A stretch of DNA of 12,402 nucleotides from Baffinella frigidus. Taxonomy: Eukaryota; Cryptophyceae; Cryptomonadales; Baffinellaceae. The notes beneath the pieces are model-generated. The model worked only from the letters and a program-made list of their open reading frames with translations. It was not told where the DNA came from and made no database searches. A program made the position numbers and the translations under genes. Positions 5,824 to 12,202 of the stretch are shown one piece after another (the stretch's first letter is position 1; each line of letters begins with the position of its first letter). Location: the NCBI GenBank assembly GCA_026770585.1, contig MU646458.1, positions 49,482 to 61,883 of the forward strand, written 5' to 3'.

Positions 5824-5950
5824 CCTTTAGGTCCTTTAGGTTTTAAATGCTCCCAACATATGCCAACGACACGCCGTTCCGTAGAAGGGATCTGCAGGGA
5901 AAGCATGTTTGCTTTCGGATCGCGTTTCGCTCTCCAGTGCAGAGGCTCGT
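5824..5950 (-). repeat. Repeat R, copy 3, inverted and diverged
   Basis: The reverse complement carries CCTCTGCAC, GATCCGAAAG, CTGCAGA, ATGTTGGGAGC and the CCTAAAGGA tandem in the same order as copies 1 and 2, with an internal length difference. Confidence 0.8.
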
Positions 5951-6087
5951 GAAGAGGGCATAAAGGGTGGCTCTGTTGGGGTGTTTGAGGCTACCCATGG
6001 GGCGCGCGCTCGCCCACGCACCGAACCCAAGTCAGCCTTTTTGAGGCTCATGGTATCCCACGGTTGAAGTGCAAGGGCTCCAACCAC
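5836..6087 (-). CDS. Unrecognised 83-codon ORF overlapping repeat R
   Basis: An open frame starts MVGALALQPWDTMSLKKADL and ends in HMLGAFKT before a TAA. The C-terminal third is translated from repeat R copy 3. The other two R copies do not keep this frame, so no conserved protein is implied. The upstream two-thirds (PWDTMSLKKADLGSVRGRAR) lie in DNA of ordinary composition and could be a real short exon. I do not recognise it. It is more likely chance than a gene. Confidence 0.15.
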   Translation of the reverse strand: MVGALALQPWDTMSLKKADLGSVRGRARAPWVASNTPTEPPFMPSSRASALESETRSESKHAFPADPFYGTACRWHMLGAFKT

Positions 6088-6133
6088 GGATACCCCACAA
6101 GGTGAGGTGGGTTGTGTGGGGATTGTGTGGGGG

Positions 6134-6257
6134 ATGTGAGGTTAGATCAGCTAGGCACAAAAGATGAAAGGAGATAAAATGTGGTGGCGATGTGAGGTGA
6201 GATCAGCCAGATACCTTTAGAAGATGAAAGGAGAGAAAAAAAGTAAAAAAAGTGTGG
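6134..6257 (+). repeat. Direct repeat of ~60 bp, two units
   Basis: GATGTGAGGTTAGATCAGC and GATGTGAGGTGAGATCAGC, each followed by AGATGAAAGGAGA and a purine-rich tract, at 6134-6188 and 6190-6257. Beyond them, 6258-6493 holds nothing I can identify. Confidence 0.8.
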
Positions 6258-6493
6258 TTGTGTAGGGGGTTTCCTTAATGTACATAAGTCCATAAAGTCA
6301 GGGGCAAGCCTAGCATGAGTTATCCTATTGTGTCCCGTAGTGTCAGTGTGATTCAGCAGGCTTAAGTCCAACCCAATGTCAGAGATCAACAATACAAGTT
6401 AGCAAAACAACGAGTGTGTCAGTGATCCCCTGCCTTTCAATAAGGTTCCTGGCACTCGTCATCCACGCTTGTTGCCCACGTTTAGGCTACTCG

Positions 6494-6641
6494 TGTGAGG
6501 ACCGTCTCGGGACGAGCCCGCCTCAGGCGGAGAACATAAGTCATTTATGTAGACTTTAGGATATTGGGGGATAAAAGGAGATCCGCCTTTTGGGGAATAA
6601 ACTGATCAGTGTTCAAAACTCGGGATGTAGGTCCCCCTTGA
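6494..6641 (+). repeat. 148-bp perfect direct repeat, copy 1
   Basis: Identical base for base to 6845-6992. It begins TGTGAGGACCGTC and contains CCGCCTCAGGCGG (a palindrome) and CATTTATGTAGACT. Its first ~60 bases resemble the inverted sequence at about 11868-11950. Confidence 0.95.
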
Positions 6642-6715
6642 TTTCATGTCTCTGTGTACGTTTCTCTCGAATCGAATACACGACAACGCCTCCCCACAGG
6701 ACCCTACATGGATTA

Positions 6716-6830
6716 CAGGGGTACCTCGCTCATAAGAAAGCGCCCCCCCAGGACCCTACAGTGGGCCTATGCCTAGGGCCCTGTCGTGGCCCTAGGGGGG
6801 GTGCAGTTTCTTATGAGCGAGGTATCCCTG
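6716..6830. mobile_element. Family-M element, intact copy 1 (115 bp)
   Basis: The ends are CAGGGGTACCTCGCTCATAA and its inverted match, flanked on both sides by TA (6714-6715 and 6831-6832). The stem extends about 40 bases into C-run/G-run arms. The middle contains CCTACAGTGGGCC, GCCTAGGGCCC and CCTAGGGGG. There is no coding capacity. The TA target and short TIRs fit a non-autonomous Tc1/mariner-like element, although the TIR itself is not one I recognise. The sequence just left (CAGGACCCTACATGG) resembles M interior, so this copy may itself have inserted into an older M relic. Confidence 0.85.
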
Positions 6831-6844
6831 TAGGCCCCCCTGCC

Positions 6845-6992
6845 TGTGAGGACCGTCTCGGGACGAGCCCGCCTCAGGCGGAGAACATAAGTCATTTATG
6901 TAGACTTTAGGATATTGGGGGATAAAAGGAGATCCGCCTTTTGGGGAATAAACTGATCAGTGTTCAAAACTCGGGATGTAGGTCCCCCTTGA
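6845..6992 (+). repeat. 148-bp perfect direct repeat, copy 2
   Basis: Second copy, offset 351 bases from the first. The 203 bases between them contain family-M copy 1. Perfect identity implies recent duplication or conversion. Confidence 0.95.
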
Positions 6993-7078
6993 AGGGCTTC
7001 CTCTATTCCCCCACTCTTGAGGAGATGGGAACAATCTACGGACGAGCTCCCTGATCCGACCCACTTGGGCCCGAACGC

Positions 7079-7176
7079 ACAATCGTTCGCAGCTCAAATT
7101 TCGGTCTTCAAATACGTATACATGTATCCGATAGGTATATTTGGAGACCGAAAATTTCGGTCGGTCAAACGATTGG
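7079..7176. repeat. Long hairpin
   Basis: CAATCGTT with AACGATTG forms the outer stem; AATTTCGGTCTTCAAATAC with GTATATTTGGAGACCGAAA forms the inner stem, around a ~17-base loop that includes TACATGTA. It is MITE-like. The ends are uncertain. Confidence 0.8.
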
Positions 7177-7216
7177 GCACACCTCCTTTAATGGTTCGAT
7201 GACTGGCTTACGAACC

Positions 7217-7376
7217 AGAACCCCCCCCACCCTAGGACCTCGTACAGGGGTACCTCGCTCATAAGTGCAGTACCGGTACAGGGGTACCTCGCTCATAGTC
7301 CCCCTAGGACCCTACCATGTACAGTGGGCCTAGGGCCTTATCGTGGTCCTAGGGTGGGGGGGGTTCTTATGGCGTA
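7217..7376. mobile_element. Composite of nested family-M copies
   Basis: A 23-bp perfect inverted repeat (7217-7239 and 7344-7366, core CCCCACCCTAGGACC) is the inner stem of an old M element. Between its arms lie two tandem left termini (TACAGGGGTACCTCGCTCAT at 7243 and again at 7277) and an M interior with CAGTGGGCCTAGGGCC. The right terminus is degraded to TTCTTATGGCG. This is best explained as at least two M insertions into an older M copy. Confidence 0.75.
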
Positions 7377-7818
7377 GAATTATTGGGAATCCTCTACATG
7401 TATTATTACCTCCGACAGATCCTGAGATCCACAAAGCTCCGGGATGACGCGATGCCGCGGTGTCGGAATCCTCACGCGAGGCGGTCGAAGCGTGGTCGTC
7501 TTGGCTGGCGGAGCGGCTGCCATTTCTGGCGGCGGGTGCCATCTCCCCAGTCGTGTCTTCCTCTTCGAGTACGCCTTGAAGAGACGCAACGATCGGGTTC
7601 AACGCTTCGACGGAGCGTTCCTTCTCCTCCATCTACTCCACCTTGCGGAGCACCTTGGTCACGGGGTCCTCCTCCTCCTCGACGCGTGCGAGCTCCTTCT
7701 TCTCGAGCATCACCTCCGCCATCATACCCTTGACCGTCTCAACGCACTCGTTCGGTGGAGACATCTGCCTCTCTTTGAGTGGAATGAACTGCGAAGCTGC
7801 CCTTTTCGGAAGGGCTGC
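7330..7818 (-). pseudogene. Broken coiled-coil protein gene, C-terminal part
   Basis: One minus-strand frame runs from about 7818 to the stop at 7330, interrupted by a single in-frame TAG at 7635-7633. Before the TAG: FIPLKERQMSPPNECVETVK, then a Glu/Lys-rich helix (MAEVMLEKKELARVEEEED, VTKVLRKVE). After it: MEEKERSVEALNPIVASLQG, then an acidic, Ser/Ala-rich tail, and the frame runs into family-M sequence. Acidic heptad-like spacing predicts a coiled coil. Just upstream (7850-7895) another frame encodes DIERKKKVVQKSEGPDR, consistent with frameshift or a lost intron. I do not recognise the family. A transposon-encoded or nuclear regulatory protein is possible because 27 bases of its 3' region recur at 8795-8821. 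Confidence 0.55.
7384..7410 (+). repeat. 27-bp dispersed repeat, copy 1
   Basis: Contains GGGAATCCTCTACATGTATT and is identical to 8795-8821. Matching resumes (TCCG) after a GGTACC insertion in the second copy. Confidence 0.85.
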
Positions 7819-8176
7819 TCATCTGGATTCATTGTCAGCTGGAGTTCCTGTCCGGACCTTCCGACTTCTGTACGACCTTTTTCTTTCTTTCAATGTCCCC
7901 AAAAAGGGGAATAGAAGGACTCTGATGTGAGTATGAAGCCCGTGACCTTTTTACGTCTCCGACCGGCATGTGACCGCATGTCCCCAAGGGGAGCAAATTA
8001 CCGATATGGGCCCCTATTTTTTTTTACTTACGGATATGGGCCCCCCGCGCAAAATGGGCCCCCAGCCGGGAATCTCCGACATTACAACACACATCACGTG
8101 TGTCCAGACAGTTGCGACCCCAAACAAGGCTCTCTTCGTAGGATCATATTTTCCCCATCAGATACCTCGGCGGGCC

Positions 8177-8200
8177 TTGTGTCTCGTGCACGAGACACAA
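8177..8200. repeat. 24-bp perfect palindrome
   Basis: TTGTGTCTCGTG joined directly to its complement CACGAGACACAA, with no spacer. Confidence 0.95.
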
Positions 8201-8283
8201 CCCGAGACGCTGGACGGCACCCCCCGCCCCGCTGCATACCTGAGCCGAGGCCGAGACCCAGCTGTCTGCGGCCCATCCAGAAT

Positions 8284-8318
8284 GGAAAAAACATGGCGCG
8301 TAGCGCCATGTTTTTTCC
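8284..8318. repeat. 16-bp perfect stem, 3-base loop
   Basis: GGAAAAAACATGGCGC, loop GTA, then its exact complement ending in TTTTTTCC. The GC-rich tip plus T-run resembles a bacterial intrinsic terminator in shape, but the context is eukaryotic. It is more likely part of the fold-back core. Confidence 0.95.
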
Positions 8319-8348
8319 TTGGCGCGCTGGACGACACCCCCCGCCTCC

Positions 8349-8381
8349 CGGGCCGAAGGCCCGCCGGGCCGGAGGCCCGGC
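8349..8381. repeat. Twin GC-rich hairpins
   Basis: CGGGCC-GAA-GGCCCG (8349-8363), then GCCGGGCC-GGA-GGCCCGGC (8363-8381), head to tail. Two copies of GCTGGACGRCACCCCCCGCC also lie in this core (about 8209 and 8327). Confidence 0.9.
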
Positions 8382-8724
8382 TGAGGCAGGAGCTTTAATT
8401 GCAGGGTCGCGTCCAATTACAATCACATGTAAGAGTCACGCGGCCAATTTCCATTGTATACAAGGACACGACAAATATCTCGGGGCCCATTTTGCGTGGG
8501 GGGCCCATTTCTGTTTGGGTTTACTACATAGGGGCCCATATCGGTATTTTTCTCTCCCCAAGGGACTCGTCCGTTGAGATTATTTAGGGAGTCTTCTGGG
8601 TGTACCTGTCCCCCACGCCAGGTCAAAATCGTCGCATAGAAAGACACTCGGGGTCTAGATATGTAAAAGCTGTAGTAAAAGCTGTAGTAAACCCCATGGC
8701 GTCCGATTCTTACCCCCTGTAGAC

Positions 8725-8743
8725 ATGTAATTAATAATTACAT
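8725..8743. repeat. AT-rich palindrome
   Basis: ATGTAATTA, A, TAATTACAT: a perfect 9-bp stem around one base. Confidence 0.9.
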
Positions 8744-8794
8744 ACTGATACATGTACACTGTATCTCATGCCGTAAAATACATGTACGAGAAGG

Positions 8795-8821
8795 TGGGAA
8801 TCCTCTACATGTATTATTACC
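8795..8821 (+). repeat. 27-bp dispersed repeat, copy 2
   Basis: Identical to 7384-7410, which lies in the 3' part of the broken coiled-coil gene. Confidence 0.85.
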
Positions 8822-9203
8822 GGTACCTCCGCGTGACTTGTCAGGTACATGGACGGTGACGTGTGAAAGCTGTAGTAAAAAATAATGTCAAACACATGTT
8901 TCTTGCGACTGTGGGTCGACTGTGGGGTCATTCAAAAAATATCGCATCACACGGATCCCTGTAAACGTGTAGTAAAGTCACACTCTGCGTGACTTTGATC
9001 AGACTTGAAACGTGTACATGTAGTAAAGTCAAACATAAGCCATCTAAAGCAATCTCGTACCCCAACACACGTGTAGATATGTGAGATAAGATTGCAGTTG
9101 AGCCATCGAAATGTTTTTTTCCCCCGCCTTTTCAACGTCTCAAAGGACGGCAAAGCGTTCCCAGTAAATTAGGAAGTCCGCCACACACCTGGGCATCCAC
9201 TCC

Positions 9204-9758
9204 ATGGCCCCCACACCGTCGAGCTCCCAAGAAACTCCACGCCAGTCTGCACGCGCTTCGGGGAAAGCTGGCACGCGCATGCTGGCATATCACGCCATGA
9301 TGCTCACGACTTCGGAAGGCACCGACAAGTCTTTCGCCGACCTCCTTTCGCGCCTCAAGTCAAGTGAAACCCCTCCTGCGGAGCTCAACCCCGTGCAGCG
9401 CTCCACCACCGCACCTATGCCTTTCGTGGGAATCAAGTCGCGCCTCCCGTCAGACTCCTGGGGGCTCGCGCAAGACCTGCCAAGCGTCGTCACAAATCCG
9501 GGACACCCGCCCCGTGGCGGAGGAATCTCGCCGATGGGCGGAGTGCGTCGAGACGCGCCACCCGTAGTTCTCAACGCCTTTGACAGGGCCCTGGTGTTGG
9601 AACTGCGCGCAGAGATTGAGCAGTGGCCATCTGCGCGGGACTCTGAGGACACGGCGCGGGAGGGGCGCGCGGGGATGCACAAGTGGTCCTCCGCGCCTGG
9701 GAAAGGGCTTTCGCACTCGGAACAAAACGTGCAGCGCGCGCATGAACAGAGGCGCTAG
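9204..9758 (+). CDS. Hypothetical protein, 184 aa
   Basis: The longest uninterrupted frame that looks like a gene. The ATG sits in a favourable context (ccATGG) and the 185-codon frame ends in TAG. Third positions are rich in G/C, unlike the AT-rich DNA just upstream. The N-terminus (residues 1-25) is Ser/Pro/Arg/Ala-rich and could be disordered or a transit-type leader. Two helical stretches stand out: TDKSFADLLSRLKSSE (about 40-55) and FDRALVLELRAEIEQW (about 126-141). The middle is Pro/Gly-rich and the tail is polar. No transmembrane segment or catalytic motif is visible and the family is not recognised. An AATAAA follows 57 bases after the stop. Both other strands and frames are also fairly open here, a GC-rich effect, so chance is not excluded. 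Confidence 0.5.
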   Translation: MAPTPSSSQETPRQSARASGKAGTRMLAYHAMMLTTSEGTDKSFADLLSRLKSSETPPAELNPVQRSTTAPMPFVGIKSRLPSDSWGLAQDLPSVVTNPGHPPRGGGISPMGGVRRDAPPVVLNAFDRALVLELRAEIEQWPSARDSEDTAREGRAGMHKWSSAPGKGLSHSEQNVQRAHEQRR

Positions 9759-9814
9759 GTCCTGCTCATGCATAGCCAGTGAGGGGGTGCACACATGGCG
9801 GCCGTGCTGTTATT

Positions 9815-9820
9815 AATAAA
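9815..9820 (+). terminator. Candidate polyadenylation signal
   Basis: AATAAA in an AT-rich patch 57 bases past the stop of the 9204-9758 ORF, followed by a T/G-containing stretch. It is a single hexamer match, so support is contextual only. Confidence 0.4.
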
Positions 9821-10066
9821 GGTCTCTCTGAGAGGAACCTGGCTTTTTCGCTTGGAAGCCTCGGGGTTCTCAGGCTCGAGACCAACACAGCCCTTGCACT
9901 TCTCGTGCCCTCTGGTGAAGCTTGACGCTGTCGTGTTTTCGTGTTCGTTTCAATCCAGTGGCTTGCTCTCTCTCTCTCGCTTGGACGAGCAAGGGTGCAC
10001 CATCTGAGCGCGAAAGGCGCATCGAGATGGAAAAAGGCAGGGGACCCTAGCCAGGCCCTGCGGCCT

Positions 10067-10117
10067 CCTAAATGTCTAGAGCACCTGGATGTCGAGATCT
10101 CCTGAATGTCGTGCTCT
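10067..10117 (+). repeat. Three-unit 17-bp tandem repeat
   Basis: 10067-10083, 10084-10100 and 10101-10117 each start CCTRRATGTC (CCTAAATGTC, CCTGGATGTC, CCTGAATGTC). Their 3' halves differ. Confidence 0.65.
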
Positions 10118-10534
10118 CTGCAGCATGGGTGCTAGACTATCCGGGGGGCAAGGCCTGTATTCACCAGAGAGGTTCACACTCTGAGAAAGCCACGTAAACT
10201 GTGGTCACAAGCGGCACCCACCAGGGACCAAGAACGAGCGCAAAAGTCCTTTCAATGCGACACGTGTGAAAGGTAAACAAGTTGGCGCAACGAGACATGC
10301 GATGGAAAGCCGTCAATCGCTTTGCGATCCTGAATAGATTTGATTTCAGATTTGGCTTGGCATTGGGCCATATCTCACTTTTAGGGGATTAAAATGCCCA
10401 GTTTTGTACCAGGAATCTTTTAGATGGACAGCTTGCAAAATAGAATCTCATCTGTGCTGGGACTAAATCTCTCCCTCGTCGGTGCAATTGTCAACATCTC
10501 GAGTCGTGTGAAAAATTTATTGGCATTCACTCAA

Positions 10535-10548
10535 ACACACACACACAC
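10535..10548 (+). repeat. CA microsatellite
   Basis: Seven AC dinucleotides. Confidence 0.95.
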
Positions 10549-10595
10549 GCGCCGTCAAGCGCTTTTTCCTAGATCCAAGTACGGAGACCCTAAAT

Positions 10596-11550
10596 TGCCA
10601 ACCCTGAACCCTGAACCCTAAATCCTAGACCCTGGACCCTAAATCCTAGACCCTAGACCCTGGATCCTAGACCCTAGACCTTAAACCCCCAAAACCAAAC
10701 CCTAAACCCCCGTCCCTACTCCTTTAACAGCACCCCTGAAACCATTAAACTCCCTAAGCCCAAAGCCCTACTCCCTGCACCATAAACCGCACTCCCTAAA
10801 CCACGAGCCCCCAAAACTCAACCCTACACCCTACACCCTACACCTTACACCCTACACCCTGCACCCTACACCCTACACCCTACAACCTACATCCTACACC
10901 CTGCACCTTACAACCTGCGCCCTACAACCTACACCCTACACCCTACACCCTACACCCTACACCCTACAGCCCACACCCTACACCCTACACCCTACACCCT
11001 ACAGCAAAAACGCTTCTCCCTACTCCCTGCACCCTACACCCTACACCCAAACCCCGAAATCCAAACCTTAAGCGCCAAGCCGTGAACCGTAAAACCTGAA
11101 CCCTGAACCCTCAAAACTGAACCCTGCACCCTACACCCTAAACCATGAACCCTGAAACCTAAACCCCGAACCCTACACCCTACACCCTGCACCCTGCACC
11201 CTACGCCTTAAACCCTAAACCCTAAATCCTAAGCCCTAAACCCCAAACCCCAAACCCCAAACCCTAAACCCTCGAACCTAAAACCTAAACCCTAAACCCT
11301 AAATCCTTAACCCCAAACCCTAAAAACTGAACCCGGAGCCTTAAACCCTTAACCCTAAACACTGAACCCTAAACCATACACCCTAAATCCTGAACCTTAA
11401 ACCCTAAACCCTAAACCCTAACTAAACCCTAAACCCAAAACCCTAAACCCCAAAACCTAAACCCTAAACCATAAACCCCAAATCCTCAACCCTCAACCCT
11501 CAACCCTAAATCCTTAGCCCTAAACCCCAGACCCTAAATCCTGAACCCTA
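10596..11550 (-). repeat. Long CCCTAAA-type array with homogenised CCCTACA block
   Basis: About 950 bases of C-rich heptamers on +. 10600-10680 is rich in CCCTGAA, CCCTAGA and CCCTGGA. 10822-11046 is dominated by CCCTACA, with CCCTGCA and CCTTACA variants. 11200-11545 is mainly CCCTAAA and CCCCAAA. The orientation is opposite to the arrays at 720-3170, so the 3.2-10.6 kb interior is flanked by convergent G-rich strands. The right edge merges with a truncated family-M element. Confidence 0.92.
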
Positions 11551-11624
11551 CAGTAGGCCTATGCCTAGGGCCCTACGGTGGTCCTAGGGGGTAAGGCGCT
11601 TCTTATGAGCGAGGTGCCCCTGTA
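11546..11624. mobile_element. Truncated family-M element (right part)
   Basis: Interior (CCCTACAGTAGGCCTATG, GGTCCTAGGGGG) and right terminus (TTCTTATGAGCGAGG then CCCCTGTA) are present. The left terminus is missing. The junction with the heptamer array falls at CCCTACA, a sequence that belongs both to the M interior and to the array. Confidence 0.8.
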
Positions 11625-11650
11625 GGGTAGCCGTAGGGGTTGGACCTTAA

Positions 11651-11713
11651 TTTCGAGTAGCCCCTGTAGGGCTTCCCCAGGGTCTTACAGAGGCCTACAG
11701 GGGTTACTCGAAA
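11651..11713. repeat. 20-bp inverted repeat hairpin
   Basis: TTTCGAGTAGCCCCTGTAGG (11651-11670) matches the complement of 11693-11713, with one extra T in the second arm. The inner CCCCTGTAGG resembles an M terminus. Confidence 0.8.
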
Positions 11714-11774
11714 CCTCGAAACCTTATTCAGAGTGTATCGCTTGGTTGGACTTGCGCCAACGCGCGTGAGGACA

Positions 11775-11853
11775 GTCCTAGGGTCTGTCCTAGGGTCGAT
11801 CCTAGGCCCGTCCTAGGGTCTATCCTAGGGTCGACCCTTGCCCCGTCCTAGTG
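11775..11853 (+). repeat. 12-bp tandem repeat (GTCCTAGGGTCT)
   Basis: About six units of (G/A)TCCTAGGGTC plus T or G, with two 11-base units. The CCTAGG core resembles M-element interior sequence. Confidence 0.85.
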
Positions 11854-11867
11854 TTATTTACGTAAAC

Positions 11868-11950
11868 GCCATTTATGTAGACTCTACATCAATGGCTTTG
11901 CTCGACTCTACGTAAATGGCGTTTCTCTCCGCCCGAGGCGGGCCCGTCCT
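11868..11950 (-). repeat. Palindrome homologous to the 148-bp repeat, inverted
   Basis: AACGCCATTTATGTAGA and TCTACGTAAATGGCGTT form an inverted repeat with one mismatch around about 26 bases. The reverse complement of the right side (GGCCCGCCTCGGGCGGAGAG followed by CCATTTACGTAGA) aligns with the GAGCCCGCCTCAGGCGGAGA...CATTTATGTAGA stretch of the 148-bp repeat. Confidence 0.7.
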
Positions 11951-11951
11951 G

Positions 11952-12186
11952 CAGGGGTACCTCGCTCATAAGGACCCCCAACCCCCTGCGACCCTACAGT
12001 AGGGCTACGCCTAGAGACCTATGCTGGTCCTAGGGGGCGGCGGTTTCTTATGAGCGAGGTACAGGGCTACCTCGCTCACAAGAAACTGCCCCCCCCCTAA
12101 GACCACCATAGGTCCCTGGGCATGGGCCTACTGTAGGTTCCTAGGGAAAGGCGGTTCCTTGTGAGCGAGGCACCCCTGTACCCCTG
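11952..12186. mobile_element. Family-M element split by a nested M copy
   Basis: The left terminus CAGGGGTACCTCGCTCATAA starts at 11952. The interior and the right arm run to GAGCGAGGTA (12061), and the last six bases CCCCTG resume at 12181, followed by TA (12187-12188). Removing 12062-12180 restores an ordinary M end, GAGCGAGGTACCCCTG. The left flank is TG rather than TA, so that side has mutated. Confidence 0.85.
12062..12178. mobile_element. Family-M element, intact copy nested in another M (117 bp)
   Basis: CAGGGCTACCTCGCTCACAA at the left and its inverted match ending CACCCCTG at the right. It is flanked by TA (12060-12061 and 12179-12180). It is in the opposite orientation to its host, as judged by the interior CCTACTGTAGG and CCATAGGTCCCTGGGCATG. 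The clean excision logic proves both element ends and a TA target duplication. Confidence 0.9.
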
Positions 12187-12202
12187 TAGGGTCCGTCCTC
12201 AC

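Larger units (their letters stand above)
7982..8569. mobile_element. ~590-bp element with ~85-bp terminal inverted repeats
   Basis: The left arm (7982-8065) and right arm (about 8480-8569) are inverted copies. They share TACCGATATGGGCCCCTAT, a second ATGGGCCCCCC and GCAAAATGGGCCCC, with indels between. The core (about 8170-8390) is GC-rich and packed with hairpins. There is no transposase frame; the longest overlapping frames conflict on both strands and follow the palindromes. Exact ends and target duplication are not clear. Confidence 0.8.
8667..9030 (+). repeat. TGTAGTAAA / TACATGTA motif cluster
   Basis: TGTAGTAAA occurs at about 8671, 8683, 8870, 8969 and 9019, twice as AAGCTGTAGTAAAAGCTG and twice followed by GTCA. 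TACATGT-type palindromes recur at 8751, 8780, 8806 and 9013. AAAGTCAC pairs with GTGACTTT at 8974-8996. It is AT-rich and non-coding, with no known element recognised. Confidence 0.65.
9821..10595. other. Mostly featureless intergenic stretch
   Basis: No convincing gene on either strand. It holds a short CT run (about 9967-9979), a three-unit 17-bp tandem (10067-10117), an ACACGTGT palindrome near 10260, and a CA microsatellite (10535-10548). The short open frames here lack codon bias or recognisable protein. Confidence 0.7.
11766..12202. repeat. Composite repeat bounded by GTGAGGAC / GTCCTCAC
   Basis: GTGAGGACAGTCC at 11766 and GGTCCGTCCTCAC at 12190-12202 are inverted. GTGAGGACCGTC is also the start of the 148-bp repeat. 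The interior holds a 12-bp tandem, a palindrome and two nested M copies. It may be a larger inverted-repeat element of the same family as the 148-bp repeat; the ends are only about 12 bases. Confidence 0.55.

Noticed and set aside
6494-6992. Miniature LTR retrotransposon (TRIM)
   Set aside because: No TG...CA termini, no flanking target duplication, no primer-binding site or polypurine tract next to the 148-bp repeats.
7444-7914. 156-aa and overlapping plus-strand ORFs
   Set aside because: Leu/Ser-rich shadow of the minus-strand acidic coiled-coil frame (GAG codons read as CTC/CTT).
8284-8318. Bacterial intrinsic terminator
   Set aside because: Shape fits, but no gene ends here and the window is eukaryotic.
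7927-8577. 216-aa plus-strand ORF
   Set aside because: Runs from one TIR to the other of the hairpin element; residues repeat with the palindromes and both strands are open, so openness reflects composition.
9290-9682. 130-aa minus-strand ORF
   Set aside because: Antisense to the 9204-9758 ORF, which has better start context and a downstream AATAAA; kept as a lesser alternative.
10424-10621. 65-aa plus-strand ORF
   Set aside because: Includes the translated CA microsatellite (THTHTH) and heptamer repeat at its end.
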